Assembly: GCF_018739885.1 (NCBI RefSeq)
Contig: NZ_JADOES010000011.1
Coordinates: 62,001-126,000, forward strand
Direction: 5' to 3'
DNA from: Leptothoe spongobia TAU-MAC 1115
Lineage (GTDB): Bacteria > Cyanobacteriota > Cyanobacteriia > Phormidesmidales > Phormidesmidaceae
Length of the DNA stretch: 64,000 bases
Shown here: positions 1 to 9,760 of the stretch, in pieces
Position numbering within the stretch: the stretch's first letter is position 1
Layout of the letters: each line of letters opens with the position of its first letter
The notes under the pieces: model-generated
Told to the model about the DNA's origin: nothing
The model's input: only the letters and a program-made list of their open reading frames with translations
Database searches by the model: none
Made by a program: the position numbers and the translations under genes

Positions 1-157
1 TATGCGCCAAGTTGAGGTAATGGTCAGCGGTCCTGGTGCTGGCCGTGAAACGGCTATTCGTGCTTTACAAGGGGCTGGGTTAGAAATCACTTTGATTCGC
101 GATGTCACTCCAATTCCCCACAACGGTTGCCGTCCTCCAAAGCGTCGCCGTGTCTAA
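1..157 (+). CDS. rpsK: 30S ribosomal protein S11, C-terminal part (starts before the window)
   Basis: The reading frame from base 2 to the TAA at 155-157 encodes the last 51 residues of S11, including the diagnostic [14 protein letters not shown] and the C-terminal [14 protein letters not shown]11 sits on the platform of the small subunit and contacts the mRNA near the exit site. The 5' part lies outside the window. It is followed 66 bases later by rpoA, the usual bacterial order at the end of the alpha operon. Confidence 0.95.
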   Translation, partial: MRQVEVMVSGPGAGRETAIRALQGAGLEITLIRDVTPIPHNGCRPPKRRRV

Positions 158-223
158 ATATTTGCTACCTATCAGCTAATCGATCAGCCAGCAGGCAATA
201 GCCATCCAAGGGAGGTCACTGTA

Positions 224-1171
224 GTGGGACAGTTTCAAGTTGAATGCGTAGAATCAATTGTTGACGACGACCAGAGCCAATTTAGTCGATTTGTCATCGA
301 GCCCCTTGAGCGGAGTCAAGGTATTACTGTAGGCAATGCCCTCAGACGAGTACTACTTTCCAACTTAGAAGGTGCAGCTATCACTGCCGTTCGTATGGCA
401 GGAGCTAACCACGAATTTGCCACTATTCCAGGTGTTCGTGAAGATGTTTTGGACATTATTCTAAACCTGAAAGAGGTTGTACTCAAAACTTATACAAATC
501 AGCCACAAATTGGTCGTTTAGCTGTGCAAGGTCCAGCAACCGTTACAGCTGCACACTTTGAGTTACCTGCTGAGGTAGAGTTAATTAACCCAGATCACTA
601 CGTAGCTTCGGTTGCTCAGGGTCATACCCTTGAGATGGAATTCCGAGTGGAAAACGGTCGTGGGTATCGGGCTGTCAGTAACAACCGGGATGAGGCAACT
701 GCATTAGATTTTATGCAGATTGATGCCATCTTTATGCCTGTTCGTAAGGTTAACTATTCTGTTGAAGAAACGATCGTTGGGGCTGATCAGCCAAAAGATC
801 GTCTGATTATGGAAGTTAGCACTAACGGTAGCCTAACTCCTCAACAAGCCATGAGTCAGGCAGCAGATATATTGGTGGACTTGTTTAATCCACTGAAGGA
901 TGTCACTCTTGAACCGAAGCGGGATGAGGATGTTAAAGAAGAAGACACCACCTATCAAATCCCGATTGAGGAACTACAGCTATCTGTACGAGCTTACAAT
1001 TGTTTGAAGCGCGCTCAGATTAACTCTGTTTCTGATCTGCTGGACTATAGCCAAGAAGATCTCTTGGAGATCAAGAATTTTGGTCAGAAGTCAGCTGAAG
1101 AGGTTGTTGAGGCTTTGCACTACCGTCTAGGCATTATGTTGCCGATGGAGAAGCCGGCGAAGTCATCTTAG
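224..1171 (+). CDS. rpoA: DNA-directed RNA polymerase subunit alpha
   Basis: This 315-residue protein has both alpha domains. The N-terminal assembly domain occupies about residues 1-230 (with RSQGITVGNALRRVLLSN, the dimer-forming helix), followed by an acidic linker and the C-terminal DNA/activator-binding domain at about 247-303 (LEIKNFGQKSAEEV). It nucleates assembly of RNA polymerase. The start is GTG at 224, chosen because a strong ribosome binding site (AAGGGAGGT, 208-216) lies at the correct distance. It lies between rpsK and rplQ. Confidence 0.97.
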   Translation: MGQFQVECVESIVDDDQSQFSRFVIEPLERSQGITVGNALRRVLLSNLEGAAITAVRMAGANHEFATIPGVREDVLDIILNLKEVVLKTYTNQPQIGRLAVQGPATVTAAHFELPAEVELINPDHYVASVAQGHTLEMEFRVENGRGYRAVSNNRDEATALDFMQIDAIFMPVRKVNYSVEETIVGADQPKDRLIMEVSTNGSLTPQQAMSQAADILVDLFNPLKDVTLEPKRDEDVKEEDTTYQIPIEELQLSVRAYNCLKRAQINSVSDLLDYSQEDLLEIKNFGQKSAEEVVEALHYRLGIMLPMEKPAKSS

Positions 1172-1210
1172 GTTTCTAGTTTTCGGCCTTGAATCCTTTC
1201 AGGCCATCCT

Positions 1211-1235
1211 CCGAAGCCCCAGGCTTCGGTTTTTT
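1211..1235 (+). terminator. Intrinsic terminator between rpoA and rplQ
   Basis: A perfect 8-bp stem (CCGAAGCC/GGCTTCGG) with a 3-base loop is followed by six T. It lies 40 bases after the rpoA stop and 30 bases before rplQ, so rplQ expression may depend on read-through or on its own promoter. Confidence 0.8.
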
Positions 1236-1264
1236 CTTGTTTACAGTGCTAATAAGGAGACTCC

Positions 1265-1615
1265 ATGCGCCACCGTTGTCGTACGCCCCATCTGGGTAAA
1301 CCTGCTGACCAGCGTCGTGCTTTGTTGCGATCGCTAACCACCGAACTTATTCGTCACGGTCGAATTAAAACCACGCTAACTCGTGCTAAGGCTGTTCGCT
1401 CTGAAGCTGAGCGTATGATTACACTCGCCAAAGAAGGCTCTTTGGCTGCTCGTCGCCGAGCTATGGGCTACATATATGACAAAGATCTTGTGCATGCTCT
1501 ATTTGAGCAAGCCCCCACTCGCTATGCCGAACGCCAAGGTGGATATACCCGCATTGTACGCACAGTTAGTCGCCGAGGTGACAACTCTGTGATGGCTATT
1601 ATTGAGCTTACCTAG
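1265..1615 (+). CDS. rplQ: 50S ribosomal protein L17
   Basis: The 116-residue length is typical of bacterial L17. The N-terminus MRHRC and the [22 protein letters not shown] stretch (given here in outline: Arg/Lys-rich helix about 20-45) are diagnostic. L17 binds 23S rRNA near the polypeptide exit. The ATG at 1265 follows AAGGAGA at 1255-1261. The stop lies only ten bases before the truA ATG. Confidence 0.96.
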   Translation: MRHRCRTPHLGKPADQRRALLRSLTTELIRHGRIKTTLTRAKAVRSEAERMITLAKEGSLAARRRAMGYIYDKDLVHALFEQAPTRYAERQGGYTRIVRTVSRRGDNSVMAIIELT

Positions 1616-1625
1616 TTTTTGCTCA

Positions 1626-2504
1626 ATGGCTAACCGTACCCTAGCCAAACAACTAGAGGCTGTACCTGAGCATGAACAGGGAACTCATCGGGTAGCTATC
1701 ATCATTCAGTACCAAGGCACCCACTTTCGTGGTTGGCAACGTCAACCAGAGGAACGTACGGTACAAGCAGAGATTGAAACGGCCATAGCATCCGTGCTGG
1801 GTTCAGAAGTAACCATTCATGGTGCAGGGCGAACTGATGCAGGCGTACATGCGGCAGCTCAGGTAGCCCACTTTGATGTTCCTAAGGTGATCCCTGCTTA
1901 TCGGTGGGCATCTATTCTCAACCATCGCTTGAATGAAGATATTGTCATTCGTGCCTCTGCTCACGTTCCTGATAATTGGCATGCTCAGTACTCAGCCCAA
2001 TGGCGACGGTATCGATACACCATCTATACCGATGCCTATCCAAACCTCTTCATTAGTCCATATACATGGCACGTCTACCATGAACCCTTGGACGAACATC
2101 TAATGCAGGCGGCATTAACTCCCATGGTGGGTTATCATGAGCTAACTGCGTTTCATCGCGCGGGATCTAGTCGTGCCCATTCATGGGTTGAGTTGCAAGC
2201 GGCTAAATGTTCCCGTCATGGACCGTTTGTTCAGGTTGAGTTGCAGGCTGCCGGTTTCCTCTACGGCATGGTGCGCCTGGTGATGGGCTTACTAGTGAGG
2301 GTTGGGCGGGGTCGCCTAACCCCTGCTGCTTTTACCGAACTTTGGCAGTCAGGGCGACGTGATTTGGTGAAACATGCCGCGCCTGCCCGGGGACTTTGCC
2401 TATTACGGGTAGGTTACCAACATTTCCCCTTTGCGCCGGACGCTTGGTTTGACACCCAACCAAAGCTCACGTTGCATTCCACCACAAAGAATTTGGCTGT
2501 TTAG
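1626..2504 (+). CDS. truA: tRNA pseudouridine(38-40) synthase
   Basis: TruA converts U38-U40 of the anticodon arm to pseudouridine. The catalytic aspartate lies in GRTDAGVHA (D71 from the ATG at 1626). The FRGWQRQP and MVRLVMGLLVRVG motifs are also present. The protein is 292 residues from this start. A TTG at 1602, inside the rplQ end, would add eight residues, but the ATG is preferred. About 20 residues precede the usual family start. It is translated close behind rplQ, consistent with one transcript. Confidence 0.93.
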   Translation: MANRTLAKQLEAVPEHEQGTHRVAIIIQYQGTHFRGWQRQPEERTVQAEIETAIASVLGSEVTIHGAGRTDAGVHAAAQVAHFDVPKVIPAYRWASILNHRLNEDIVIRASAHVPDNWHAQYSAQWRRYRYTIYTDAYPNLFISPYTWHVYHEPLDEHLMQAALTPMVGYHELTAFHRAGSSRAHSWVELQAAKCSRHGPFVQVELQAAGFLYGMVRLVMGLLVRVGRGRLTPAAFTELWQSGRRDLVKHAAPARGLCLLRVGYQHFPFAPDAWFDTQPKLTLHSTTKNLAV

Positions 2505-2590
2505 ATTACTATCAGTAGTCTTTGAGATGTAATTTCCCACTCTTGATGGCAGCCTCCTTCCATTCAGTTCGTTGATATCAGAGCCTAAGC

Positions 2591-3022
2591 ATGTTTAAGA
2601 CCTATATTCCTCCTGTCCAAGAAATTGACAAAAAGTGGTATGTTGTCGACGCCGCTGACAAGCGACTTGGTCGTCTAGCAACAGAAATTGCCAGTATTCT
2701 GCGGGGCAAGAATAAACCCACGTTCACACCCAATATGGACACGGGTGACTTTGTTATCGTAATCAACGCTGAAAAGGTGGACGTAACTGGTAGAAAGCGT
2801 CAGCAGAAACTATACCGCCGCCATTCCGGTCGCCCCGGTGGAATGAAGGTTGAAACATTTGAGCAGTTACAAAATCGCATCCCTGAACGCATTATCGAAA
2901 AAGCTGTGAAGGGAATGCTGCCTAAAAATGCTCTCGGGCGTAAGCTGTTTACAAACCTGAAGGTCTATGCAGGCTCTGAGCATCCCCACGAAGCTCAAAA
3001 ACCTGAAGTAATCGATCTCTAG
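2591..3022 (+). CDS. rplM: 50S ribosomal protein L13
   Basis: The 143-residue protein carries the L13 hallmarks [16 protein letters not shown] near the N-terminus, [10 protein letters not shown], and [14 protein letters not shown]13 is an early assembly protein of the large subunit. It is followed 42 bases later by rpsI, the near-universal rplM-rpsI pair. Confidence 0.97.
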   Translation: MFKTYIPPVQEIDKKWYVVDAADKRLGRLATEIASILRGKNKPTFTPNMDTGDFVIVINAEKVDVTGRKRQQKLYRRHSGRPGGMKVETFEQLQNRIPERIIEKAVKGMLPKNALGRKLFTNLKVYAGSEHPHEAQKPEVIDL

Positions 3023-3064
3023 TTAATCTGAATTCAAACAATATCTACAGGAGAACATCATCAC

Positions 3065-3475
3065 ATGACAGAAGAACAGTCTGATCGCGTTGTTTATTGG
3101 GGTACTGGTCGTCGTAAAGCGGCTATAGCTCGTGTTCGTCTAGTACCTGGAGATGGCAAACTTGTTGTCAACGGCAAGCCAGGTGAAACCCATCTTCAGA
3201 ACAATGCCGCTTATATGTCGGCAACCAAGGCTCCCCTCGAAACCCTTGGGCTTGAGTCCGATTACGATATCTTGGTTAACGTCCGTGGTGGTGGTCTAAC
3301 AGGTCAAGCTGATGCCATTAAACTGGGTGTTGCCCGTGCCCTTTGTGAACTGGATCCCGCAAATCGTGGCCCGCTGAAAATTGAAGGCTATCTTACTCGT
3401 GATCCCCGTTGTAAGGAACGCAAAAAGTACGGTTTGAAGAAAGCGCGTAAAGCATCTCAGTTCTCAAAACGCTAA
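3065..3475 (+). CDS. rpsI: 30S ribosomal protein S9
   Basis: The 136-residue S9 has the [14 protein letters not shown] motif near the N-terminus and the conserved [15 protein letters not shown]-terminal tail, whose terminal arginine reaches the P-site tRNA. The ATG at 3065 follows AGGAGA (3049-3054). It forms a pair with rplM upstream and is followed 50 bases later by rpmE. Confidence 0.97.
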   Translation: MTEEQSDRVVYWGTGRRKAAIARVRLVPGDGKLVVNGKPGETHLQNNAAYMSATKAPLETLGLESDYDILVNVRGGGLTGQADAIKLGVARALCELDPANRGPLKIEGYLTRDPRCKERKKYGLKKARKASQFSKR

Positions 3476-3525
3476 TTTTTCAAGTCTGTTTATTTTTTAG
3501 ATATCTCATTACCCGGAATCGACCC

Positions 3526-3768
3526 ATGCCAAAAGCTGATATTCATCCTAAGTGGTATCCCGATGCCAAGGTTTACTGCGACGGCAAACTGATTATGACT
3601 GTGGGCTCAACCAAGCCCGAGCTTCACGTTGATGTATGGTCTGGCAATCATCCTTTCTACACAGGTACTCAAAAGATCATTGATACTGAAGGTCGTGTAG
3701 AGCGATTTTTACGTAAGTACGGCATGTCCGACAATAGCAATAAGACCGAAGATAGCGCTGAAGGCTAG
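3526..3768 (+). CDS. rpmE: 50S ribosomal protein L31, zinc-free type
   Basis: The 80-residue protein begins MPKADIHPKWY and keeps the HPFYTGTQK and GRVERFLRKYG motifs of L31. The zinc-binding cysteines of the C+ form are mostly lost. The first pair is reduced to a single cysteine (VYCDG), and the second pair position reads DVWSGNHPF. It therefore appears to be a C-minus L31. An acidic tail of about ten residues follows. A strong terminator lies directly downstream. Confidence 0.94.
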   Translation: MPKADIHPKWYPDAKVYCDGKLIMTVGSTKPELHVDVWSGNHPFYTGTQKIIDTEGRVERFLRKYGMSDNSNKTEDSAEG

Positions 3769-3791
3769 CTGCTAATAAACATCAATTTGAG

Positions 3792-3824
3792 ATCCGAGGG
3801 ATGAATATATCCCTCGGATGTTTT
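3792..3824 (+). terminator. Intrinsic terminator after rpmE
   Basis: A perfect 10-bp stem (ATCCGAGGGA/TCCCTCGGAT) with an 8-base loop is followed by GTTTT. It ends the rplM-rpsI-rpmE unit before prfA. Confidence 0.85.
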
Positions 3825-3875
3825 GTATTTGACTAACCATTAGCAGTCCCTCGCTGAAACTCTTAAGCAAATCCC

Positions 3876-4979
3876 ATGGCTGAGCAATATCTCCTCGATA
3901 AACTTAAGTCGGTTGAACAGACCTTTGAAGAACTCACTCGTCGTCTTGCCGACCCTGATGTGGCCAAAGATCCGGATGAGTTTCAAAAGATTGCTAAGGC
4001 AAGAGCATCGTTAGAGGAAACCATCACAACCTATAACGATTGGAAAAAAGCGCAATCAGATTATGAAGGGGCTCAGGAAGTCTACAAAGAGTCCGCAGGT
4101 GACGATGAACTGCGGGAAATGGCATTGCTTGAAGTTGAAGAACTTAAGGAAAAGATTGAGGCTCTAGAGACTCAACTCAAAATTTTATTACTACCGCGAG
4201 ATCCTAATGATGATAAAAACATCATGCTGGAAATCCGTGCTGGTGCAGGTGGTGATGAAGCCGGCATCTGGGCCGGAGATTTACTACGGATGTACTCACG
4301 ATATTCCGAAGGACAGGGATGGAAAGTGCAAACCTTGAGCCAATCGGTAGCTGATATGGGTGGCTGTAAAGAAGCTATTTTAGAAATTAAAGGGGATCAA
4401 GTCTATAGCAAGCTGAAATTTGAAGCAGGTGTTCATCGTGTCCAACGAGTACCTGCCACAGAAACTAGTGGTCGTGTCCATACATCCACAGCCACTGTGG
4501 CCGTGATGCCAGAAGTAGACGATGTTGAAGTTAAAATTGATCCTAAAGATATTGACCTGAGTACAGCTCGATCAGGTGGTGCCGGTGGTCAGAATGTCAA
4601 CAAGGTGGAGACAGCTGTCGATTTATTTCACAAGCCGACAGGCATTCGCATCTTTTGTACTGAAGAGCGATCGCAACTACAAAACCGAGAGCGCGCCATG
4701 CAAATTCTTCGTGCCAAGCTCTATGAAATGATGCTTCAAGAGCAACAAGCTGAGGTGACCGATATGCGCCGATCCCAAGTTGGGACCGGATCACGTTCAG
4801 AAAAGATCCGTACCTACAATTACAAAGACAATCGGGTCACAGATCATCGTCTCGGTCAAAACTTTAGTTTGTCTCCAGCTCTAGAAGGGGACATTGAGAT
4901 TATGGTGCAGTCTTGTATTACTCAAGATCAGCAGGCTAAGTTGGAACAATTAGCAGCTGAGACTGAAACTACAGTTTAG
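3876..4979 (+). CDS. prfA: Peptide chain release factor 1
   Basis: RF1 reads UAA/UAG and triggers peptide release. The 367-residue protein has the catalytic GGQ at residues 237-239 ([16 protein letters not shown]). Its PAT tripeptide at 193-195 (RVPATE) is the codon-recognition motif of RF1 rather than the SPF of RF2. It is full length. The gene stands alone after the rpmE terminator, in the common cyanobacterial position after rpmE. Confidence 0.97.
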   Translation: MAEQYLLDKLKSVEQTFEELTRRLADPDVAKDPDEFQKIAKARASLEETITTYNDWKKAQSDYEGAQEVYKESAGDDELREMALLEVEELKEKIEALETQLKILLLPRDPNDDKNIMLEIRAGAGGDEAGIWAGDLLRMYSRYSEGQGWKVQTLSQSVADMGGCKEAILEIKGDQVYSKLKFEAGVHRVQRVPATETSGRVHTSTATVAVMPEVDDVEVKIDPKDIDLSTARSGGAGGQNVNKVETAVDLFHKPTGIRIFCTEERSQLQNRERAMQILRAKLYEMMLQEQQAEVTDMRRSQVGTGSRSEKIRTYNYKDNRVTDHRLGQNFSLSPALEGDIEIMVQSCITQDQQAKLEQLAAETETTV

Positions 4980-5087
4980 GAAAATGGGATAACGGTTATT
5001 AGATGAGAAATGGCCGATAGTTGATTTGGCTTGAAACTTTCAACTTAAGGTTAAAATCTAGCAGCTGCAACCCATATCTCTCACCTC

Positions 5088-6332
5088 ATGGCCAAATTTC
5101 TGCATGTTGCCGATGTCCACCTAGGTTTTGATCGCTATAACAGCAAAGTACGCACTACGGACTTTTTTCACACCCTATGGGATGTATTTGAGCGATATGC
5201 CATTGGTACAGCTGTAGATTTTGTGGTGATTGCTGGTGATCTATTTGAGCATCGCATGATCCAACCTGCCATCTTAAATCAAGCTCAGCTTTGTCTCCAA
5301 CAATTAGAAAAGGCTGAGATCCCGGTGATCGCCATCGAAGGCAACCATGATAACTGTCCCTATGGGACAAAAACTAGCTGGCTGCGTTATTTATCTGACT
5401 GGGGATTACTCAAACTCCTCGAACCTGATCCAGGTGACGTAATGTATACCCATTGGGACGATGACACTAAACGAGGTGGCTACATCGATCTAGCCTGTGG
5501 TGTCCGAATCATGGGTTCAAACTGGTACGGAGCTGCTGCGCCAAAAGCTATTGAGCAAATTAGTCAGGCAATCGCAGCATTACCGTCTGGTCCAGACTCT
5601 CAGATTTTACTTTTCCACCATGGTCTAGAAGGGCAAATCGCTCGCTATTCGGGAGCGCTACGCTACAGAGACTTACTTCCCCTCAAAGAAGTGGGAGTAG
5701 ACTATCTCGGTCTAGGACATATTCATAAACATTACACAGTCGATAATTGGGTTTTTAATCCTGGTTCTCTCGAAGCCAATAATGTGGAAGAAAGCTCTTT
5801 TGAGCGAGGTGCTTTGCTAGTCGAAATCATGAATGGAAAGGTTAAAGCCCAGCTGAAAACGGATTATCAACAGCGTCCTATCGTCCGTTTATCCCTAAAA
5901 TTGCGTGGGCAGGAAGCTCTCCAAGATATTGAAGAACTAGCCCTAAAAACCATCAATCAATCAATTGAACAAAAACAAATAGCCCCTGAGCAACAACCTA
6001 TTGTTGAGTTACGCATTGAGGGGCAAGTAGGGTTCGAGCGATTAGAGCTAGACACACGTCAGCTACAGAATAGATTACAGACCCACTGCGGAGCACTCAT
6101 CTTTCTCCTCAAGTATGAGGTGGATAATATTGCCTACGGTACTCCAATAGCGGACGATGCCGACCGCCATCAAATTGAACGAGAGATTTTTAACGATCTC
6201 TTGTCAGCTAATAATGTCTATAAAAAACGAGCCCAACCCCTTGCCGAAGGCTTGATTGATCTGAAAGAGCGTCAGTTACTCGGTGAAACTGAAAAAACTC
6301 TCTATACGATAGTAGAGCAGATTTTAAAGTAA
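5088..6332 (+). CDS. SbcD/YhaO-like metallophosphoesterase (DNA repair exonuclease family)
   Basis: The N-terminal calcineurin-like domain carries all metal-ligand motifs: DVH (9-11), GDLFEH (50-55), GNHD (85-88), FHHG and GLGHIH. This matches the Mre11/SbcD group of double-strand-break nucleases. The protein is 414 residues, with about 180 C-terminal residues containing a probable capping domain. No SbcC/Rad50-type ATPase gene lies beside it, so any partner must be encoded elsewhere. The family assignment is secure; the exact substrate is inferred. Confidence 0.85.
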   Translation: MAKFLHVADVHLGFDRYNSKVRTTDFFHTLWDVFERYAIGTAVDFVVIAGDLFEHRMIQPAILNQAQLCLQQLEKAEIPVIAIEGNHDNCPYGTKTSWLRYLSDWGLLKLLEPDPGDVMYTHWDDDTKRGGYIDLACGVRIMGSNWYGAAAPKAIEQISQAIAALPSGPDSQILLFHHGLEGQIARYSGALRYRDLLPLKEVGVDYLGLGHIHKHYTVDNWVFNPGSLEANNVEESSFERGALLVEIMNGKVKAQLKTDYQQRPIVRLSLKLRGQEALQDIEELALKTINQSIEQKQIAPEQQPIVELRIEGQVGFERLELDTRQLQNRLQTHCGALIFLLKYEVDNIAYGTPIADDADRHQIEREIFNDLLSANNVYKKRAQPLAEGLIDLKERQLLGETEKTLYTIVEQILK

Positions 6333-6513
6333 ACACTTTAATGGATCAGCATTTTGATGGGCTATAAGCATTGGCATCTCATATTTACGACGTCAAATAA
6401 TGCGCCACATTCTATAGATACATCCAGCTAAACCGTCTTTTAAGCATTCGCGCTAAGATCGCGGCACAATTGTGCGTCCTGCACTGCCGTTAAGGACATT
6501 AGAGGATATTGGC

Positions 6514-9012
6514 ATGGGTTTAGATCGATCGCCAGAACAACTGCTCAAAGCCGGACTAGCTGCGCTTAAGCAAAAAGACTATGGGCGTGCGATCTCAACG
6601 TTTCAGCAGATCTCTCAGACAGACGGAAGCAGTACCAGTCATCAGCTTAAAGCACAAATGGGACTGATTCGTACCTATGAGGAGCAAGGAAACCATGACC
6701 AGGCTCGAGACCTCTGCAAGCCTTTACTCAAGAGTCGCAGCCAGGCAATCCGTCAGTGGGCCCATGAAAAATTACAGCAACTGACTACTATTGAAAAAAT
6801 ATCGATTAAGCAGCCAGTTAATAATTTGGATAACGTCAATCAAGCTAGTGGCGTTATCTCTAACACAAGTGGATTTGTCCCCTTTAATGCCGAGGAAAGG
6901 ACTGTGCCTCAAGTCTCTGACTCAGCACATTCATCAGACATCTCAACGCCTCAGACCAAAATCCAGGACTTTCCCCAGGAACAGAAGAGCGTTACCGACA
7001 GAACATCTGTCAGTAGTACGCCGTCGAAAGCTACAGCAACTCCAGAAGCCAACTTAACCGAACAGCAGGTCGGGTCATCTCTGTTTCATTATCAGAATCT
7101 CAACAACAATCGAAGGGTTGAGCATAAAACAGACATCACCAATACATCTACTGAGACCGACCCTAAGGTCTCGGCAGCCTCCCAAACCGAGAATTTCTCA
7201 GCAAATCTAACTCAGCTCCGACCCAACAAACAACCTAAACGACCAGTCAAGACAACTATAGCCACAGCATTAGGTCCTGAGACCTGGCCCCAGGGCAGTC
7301 GACTCAGAACCTTAAAGTCTCTAGGCAAAGTCAGTATGGGTCGGCTTTGGTTTGCTCAATTAGCGACTATTCCTATTATTTTCTGGGTAGTCCGCTGGCT
7401 AGTAAAAACCGCTTTATCATGCACCCGTGACTATCTTCTGTTTCTCAATCGACTATTACCCATCAACCTCAAACTCCCAGACTTTTTTTGGGGTACTCAG
7501 ACTTGGACAGTCATTATTGGCTTCGGTGCACTCACACTTGCTGCACCTTGGCTATGGTCATTCTTACTGCGTCCAACCAAAAACCTGTCAACCCAACAGC
7601 TGAAATCTTACAGTCCAGAAGCTAGTCAATTATTACGTCGCTTTTGCGCCCAACGTCACTGGCCTGTTCCTAAAGTTCAACTCATTACCAGTGATTTGCC
7701 CCTGATTTTTTCCTATGGCTGGCGACCTCGGCATGGAAAGATCGTGGTCAGTCAAGGTCTACTTGAGCATCTAGCCGCTGATGAGTTAGCTGCTGTAATG
7801 ATGTATGAAATAAGTCACTGGTCAACCTTAGATTGGATCTTTTTTTCTACTCACGGGTTATTGCTACAGGGATTTCACCGAGTCTATTGGTTTCTGGCTC
7901 AGTGGGGGGAAAATCGATCTGCCTTGTTGAAAATCACCGCAGGTACTATAGCGAATCTGAGCTATGGCATTTTTTGGCTTTTGACTCAGGTGAGTTGTGG
8001 ACTGGCTCGTATCCGTACCCCCTATCGAGATCGCAAAACAGCTGAGCTTACGGGCAATCCCAATGGCCTCATACGCGCCTTAGCTAAACTTTCAGCAGCC
8101 ATGGCGAATACTGTTAACCGTCAAGGATATACTCCACAACTGCTAGAAAGCTTGGATTTAATGTTGCCCGTGGGTCCTACTAGCGTAGGCACATCGAGCC
8201 AACACTTTGCTTGGGGAGCATTTAATCCATTACGTCATTGGTTATCACTAAATCAGGGACATCCTCCTCTAGGAGATAGGATTTACATTATCAATGCCTA
8301 TGGACGGCACTGGAAGCTAACACCTAGTCTTAACTTTGCGCAACTACAACTCAAACACGGTTCACGCGCCCTTACTCAAAGGGACTGGAAAAACCTTCTA
8401 TTACAAGCAGGAGCCTGGTCTGGCCTAATGATTGGGTTAGGTGTAGCAATGATAATGTGGCTGATGGGTGCGATCGCAACACATTTTGATCTATCTCTAC
8501 TGGCCTGGCTATACAAAGATCGCAGTATTCTCCTGAGTATGCCGTTGATTGGTACAGCTACAGGACATTTACTCCGCATCAATCCATTTTTTCCAGAGAT
8601 AGCAGACTCCATACCTATCAATGAAGCAGAATTAGCCAATTGGCAAACAGATCCTACCCTTGTGCCCTTGAGTAGCCTCCCCATCAAAATCAACGGCACT
8701 TTAACGGGGCGTCCTGCCTTAGCAAACTGGTTAGGACAAGAATGGAGACTACGCACAAAATACGGCAGCATTAAACTGCACCATACCGCTTATTTCGGCC
8801 CTTTAAGCAACATTCAAGGGCTAACCCCTTGGCTCAATACCCCCTTACAAGTCACGGGCTGGTTTCGTCGCGGACACCACATCTGGATTGATATTGACCG
8901 CTTGCGTACTCAGCAAAATCAAACAAAATTGGCCCAACATCCACTGTGGGCAGCCATGATCAGCGCTATACCATTAGCTTACGGCCTCTGGATCATTTTT
9001 AAAGGTGTTTAA
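6514..9012 (+). CDS. M48-like integral membrane protein with N-terminal TPR, protease motif degenerate
   Basis: The preferred start is ATG 6514 (832 residues); a GTG at 6472 would add 14. Residues 1-90 form a TPR-like helical region, followed by a Ser/Thr/Gln-rich linker to about 270. Membrane segments and an M48-type protease core come next, then two C-terminal membrane segments around a small soluble domain. The expected zinc motif HExxH reads YEISH at 431-435. The third-ligand segment, normally with Glu, reads RTPYRDRKTAEL. Both changes predict no zinc and no proteolysis. The fold assignment rests on the DELAAV...SHW and AELTGNPNGLIRAL blocks. Confidence 0.7.
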   Translation: MGLDRSPEQLLKAGLAALKQKDYGRAISTFQQISQTDGSSTSHQLKAQMGLIRTYEEQGNHDQARDLCKPLLKSRSQAIRQWAHEKLQQLTTIEKISIKQPVNNLDNVNQASGVISNTSGFVPFNAEERTVPQVSDSAHSSDISTPQTKIQDFPQEQKSVTDRTSVSSTPSKATATPEANLTEQQVGSSLFHYQNLNNNRRVEHKTDITNTSTETDPKVSAASQTENFSANLTQLRPNKQPKRPVKTTIATALGPETWPQGSRLRTLKSLGKVSMGRLWFAQLATIPIIFWVVRWLVKTALSCTRDYLLFLNRLLPINLKLPDFFWGTQTWTVIIGFGALTLAAPWLWSFLLRPTKNLSTQQLKSYSPEASQLLRRFCAQRHWPVPKVQLITSDLPLIFSYGWRPRHGKIVVSQGLLEHLAADELAAVMMYEISHWSTLDWIFFSTHGLLLQGFHRVYWFLAQWGENRSALLKITAGTIANLSYGIFWLLTQVSCGLARIRTPYRDRKTAELTGNPNGLIRALAKLSAAMANTVNRQGYTPQLLESLDLMLPVGPTSVGTSSQHFAWGAFNPLRHWLSLNQGHPPLGDRIYIINAYGRHWKLTPSLNFAQLQLKHGSRALTQRDWKNLLLQAGAWSGLMIGLGVAMIMWLMGAIATHFDLSLLAWLYKDRSILLSMPLIGTATGHLLRINPFFPEIADSIPINEAELANWQTDPTLVPLSSLPIKINGTLTGRPALANWLGQEWRLRTKYGSIKLHHTAYFGPLSNIQGLTPWLNTPLQVTGWFRRGHHIWIDIDRLRTQQNQTKLAQHPLWAAMISAIPLAYGLWIIFKGV

Positions 9013-9109
9013 GCCTGAGCCTACCAATCAAATCAACACCCCAAAAATATCAATACCCAATCAAGCATTGCGGCTATTTTCATAAAATGTTAAATTTTGT
9101 AAACGAGCA

Positions 9110-9217
9110 CTAACAACCTAGCCATTTTCAAATTTCTAGTTTGGGAATTTGGCGTTAGGTGTGGGTTCTCCTACTCTCAACACAGCAAACCAGTCACATT
9201 AGAGTGGCTGGTTTTTT
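9110..9217 (+). ncRNA. Candidate small RNA ending in an intrinsic terminator
   Basis: A terminator-grade hairpin at 9188-9213 (AACCAGTCAC/GTGGCTGGTT plus T run) lies 175 bases after the preceding gene. Just upstream are a weak hairpin (AAATTTC...GGGAATTT) and an unpaired pyrimidine-rich stretch with CTCCTACTCTC. The hairpin/unpaired/terminator layout resembles short cyanobacterial regulatory RNAs such as Yfr1, but the Yfr1 core ACTCCTCACAC is absent. The 5' end is a guess. It could instead be only the terminator of the upstream gene. Confidence 0.3.
9188..9217 (+). terminator. Intrinsic terminator
   Basis: A 10-bp stem (AACCAGTCAC with GTGGCTGGTT, one G-T pair) and a 6-base loop are followed by TTTTTT. 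Confidence 0.75.
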
Positions 9218-9320
9218 ATTACAGCTATGGAGTCCAAGAAATCTACCTCAAGCTGGCCAACCAGGTATCCCCACTCCTTGCTGCTATCACGCCATGAGCT
9301 TCAAACAAACCTACTTTAAT

Positions 9321-9354
9321 CATAGAATTTAGACTTTGTAGTCTAAGTTCTATG
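9321..9354. repeat. Long perfect-type hairpin in intergenic space
   Basis: Two 15-base arms (CATAGAATTTAGACT and AGTCTAAGTTCTATG) pair with a single wobble around a 4-base loop. No T run follows on either strand. Its role is unknown. The rest of 9218-9760 shows no other gene or RNA that I can support. Confidence 0.55.
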
Positions 9355-9760
9355 GCTACTCCACGTTATCTTTAGGGAGCTTCACCAAAAAAACCATTGA
9401 ATCACTTGGCTTGGCATCGGACAGCATGATACCTTGAGGAGGTAGAAATACGGTCTATTTCTCATTTCATGCAGTGAGAGACCTCTGGAAAAGAAACTGA
9501 TACATAGCTTTTTAAGAGGCTATTGATAGAGGTTGAGGGGTAATTTTGACAGACCGCCCAATTAGGGTTTTTGATTGATTCAAGTAGTTACTCGCTTAAT
9601 ATGGCCAGTCAGTTTTTGCTGCGGTTCGTCACTTTTTAAAGTATTGAGAGTCAGAGCGCCAAATTTTCTTCTAGGTATGTTTGACTCCTAGAGTAGACTG
9701 ACTGATTTGTTGTTAGCCATCCGCTGCAATTGTTTTTTAGATTTGTTTAAGAGGTATCCC

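Noticed and set aside
9110..9217. Assignment of the candidate RNA as Yfr1
   Set aside because: The invariant ACTCCTCACAC core is not present; only the general shape is similar.
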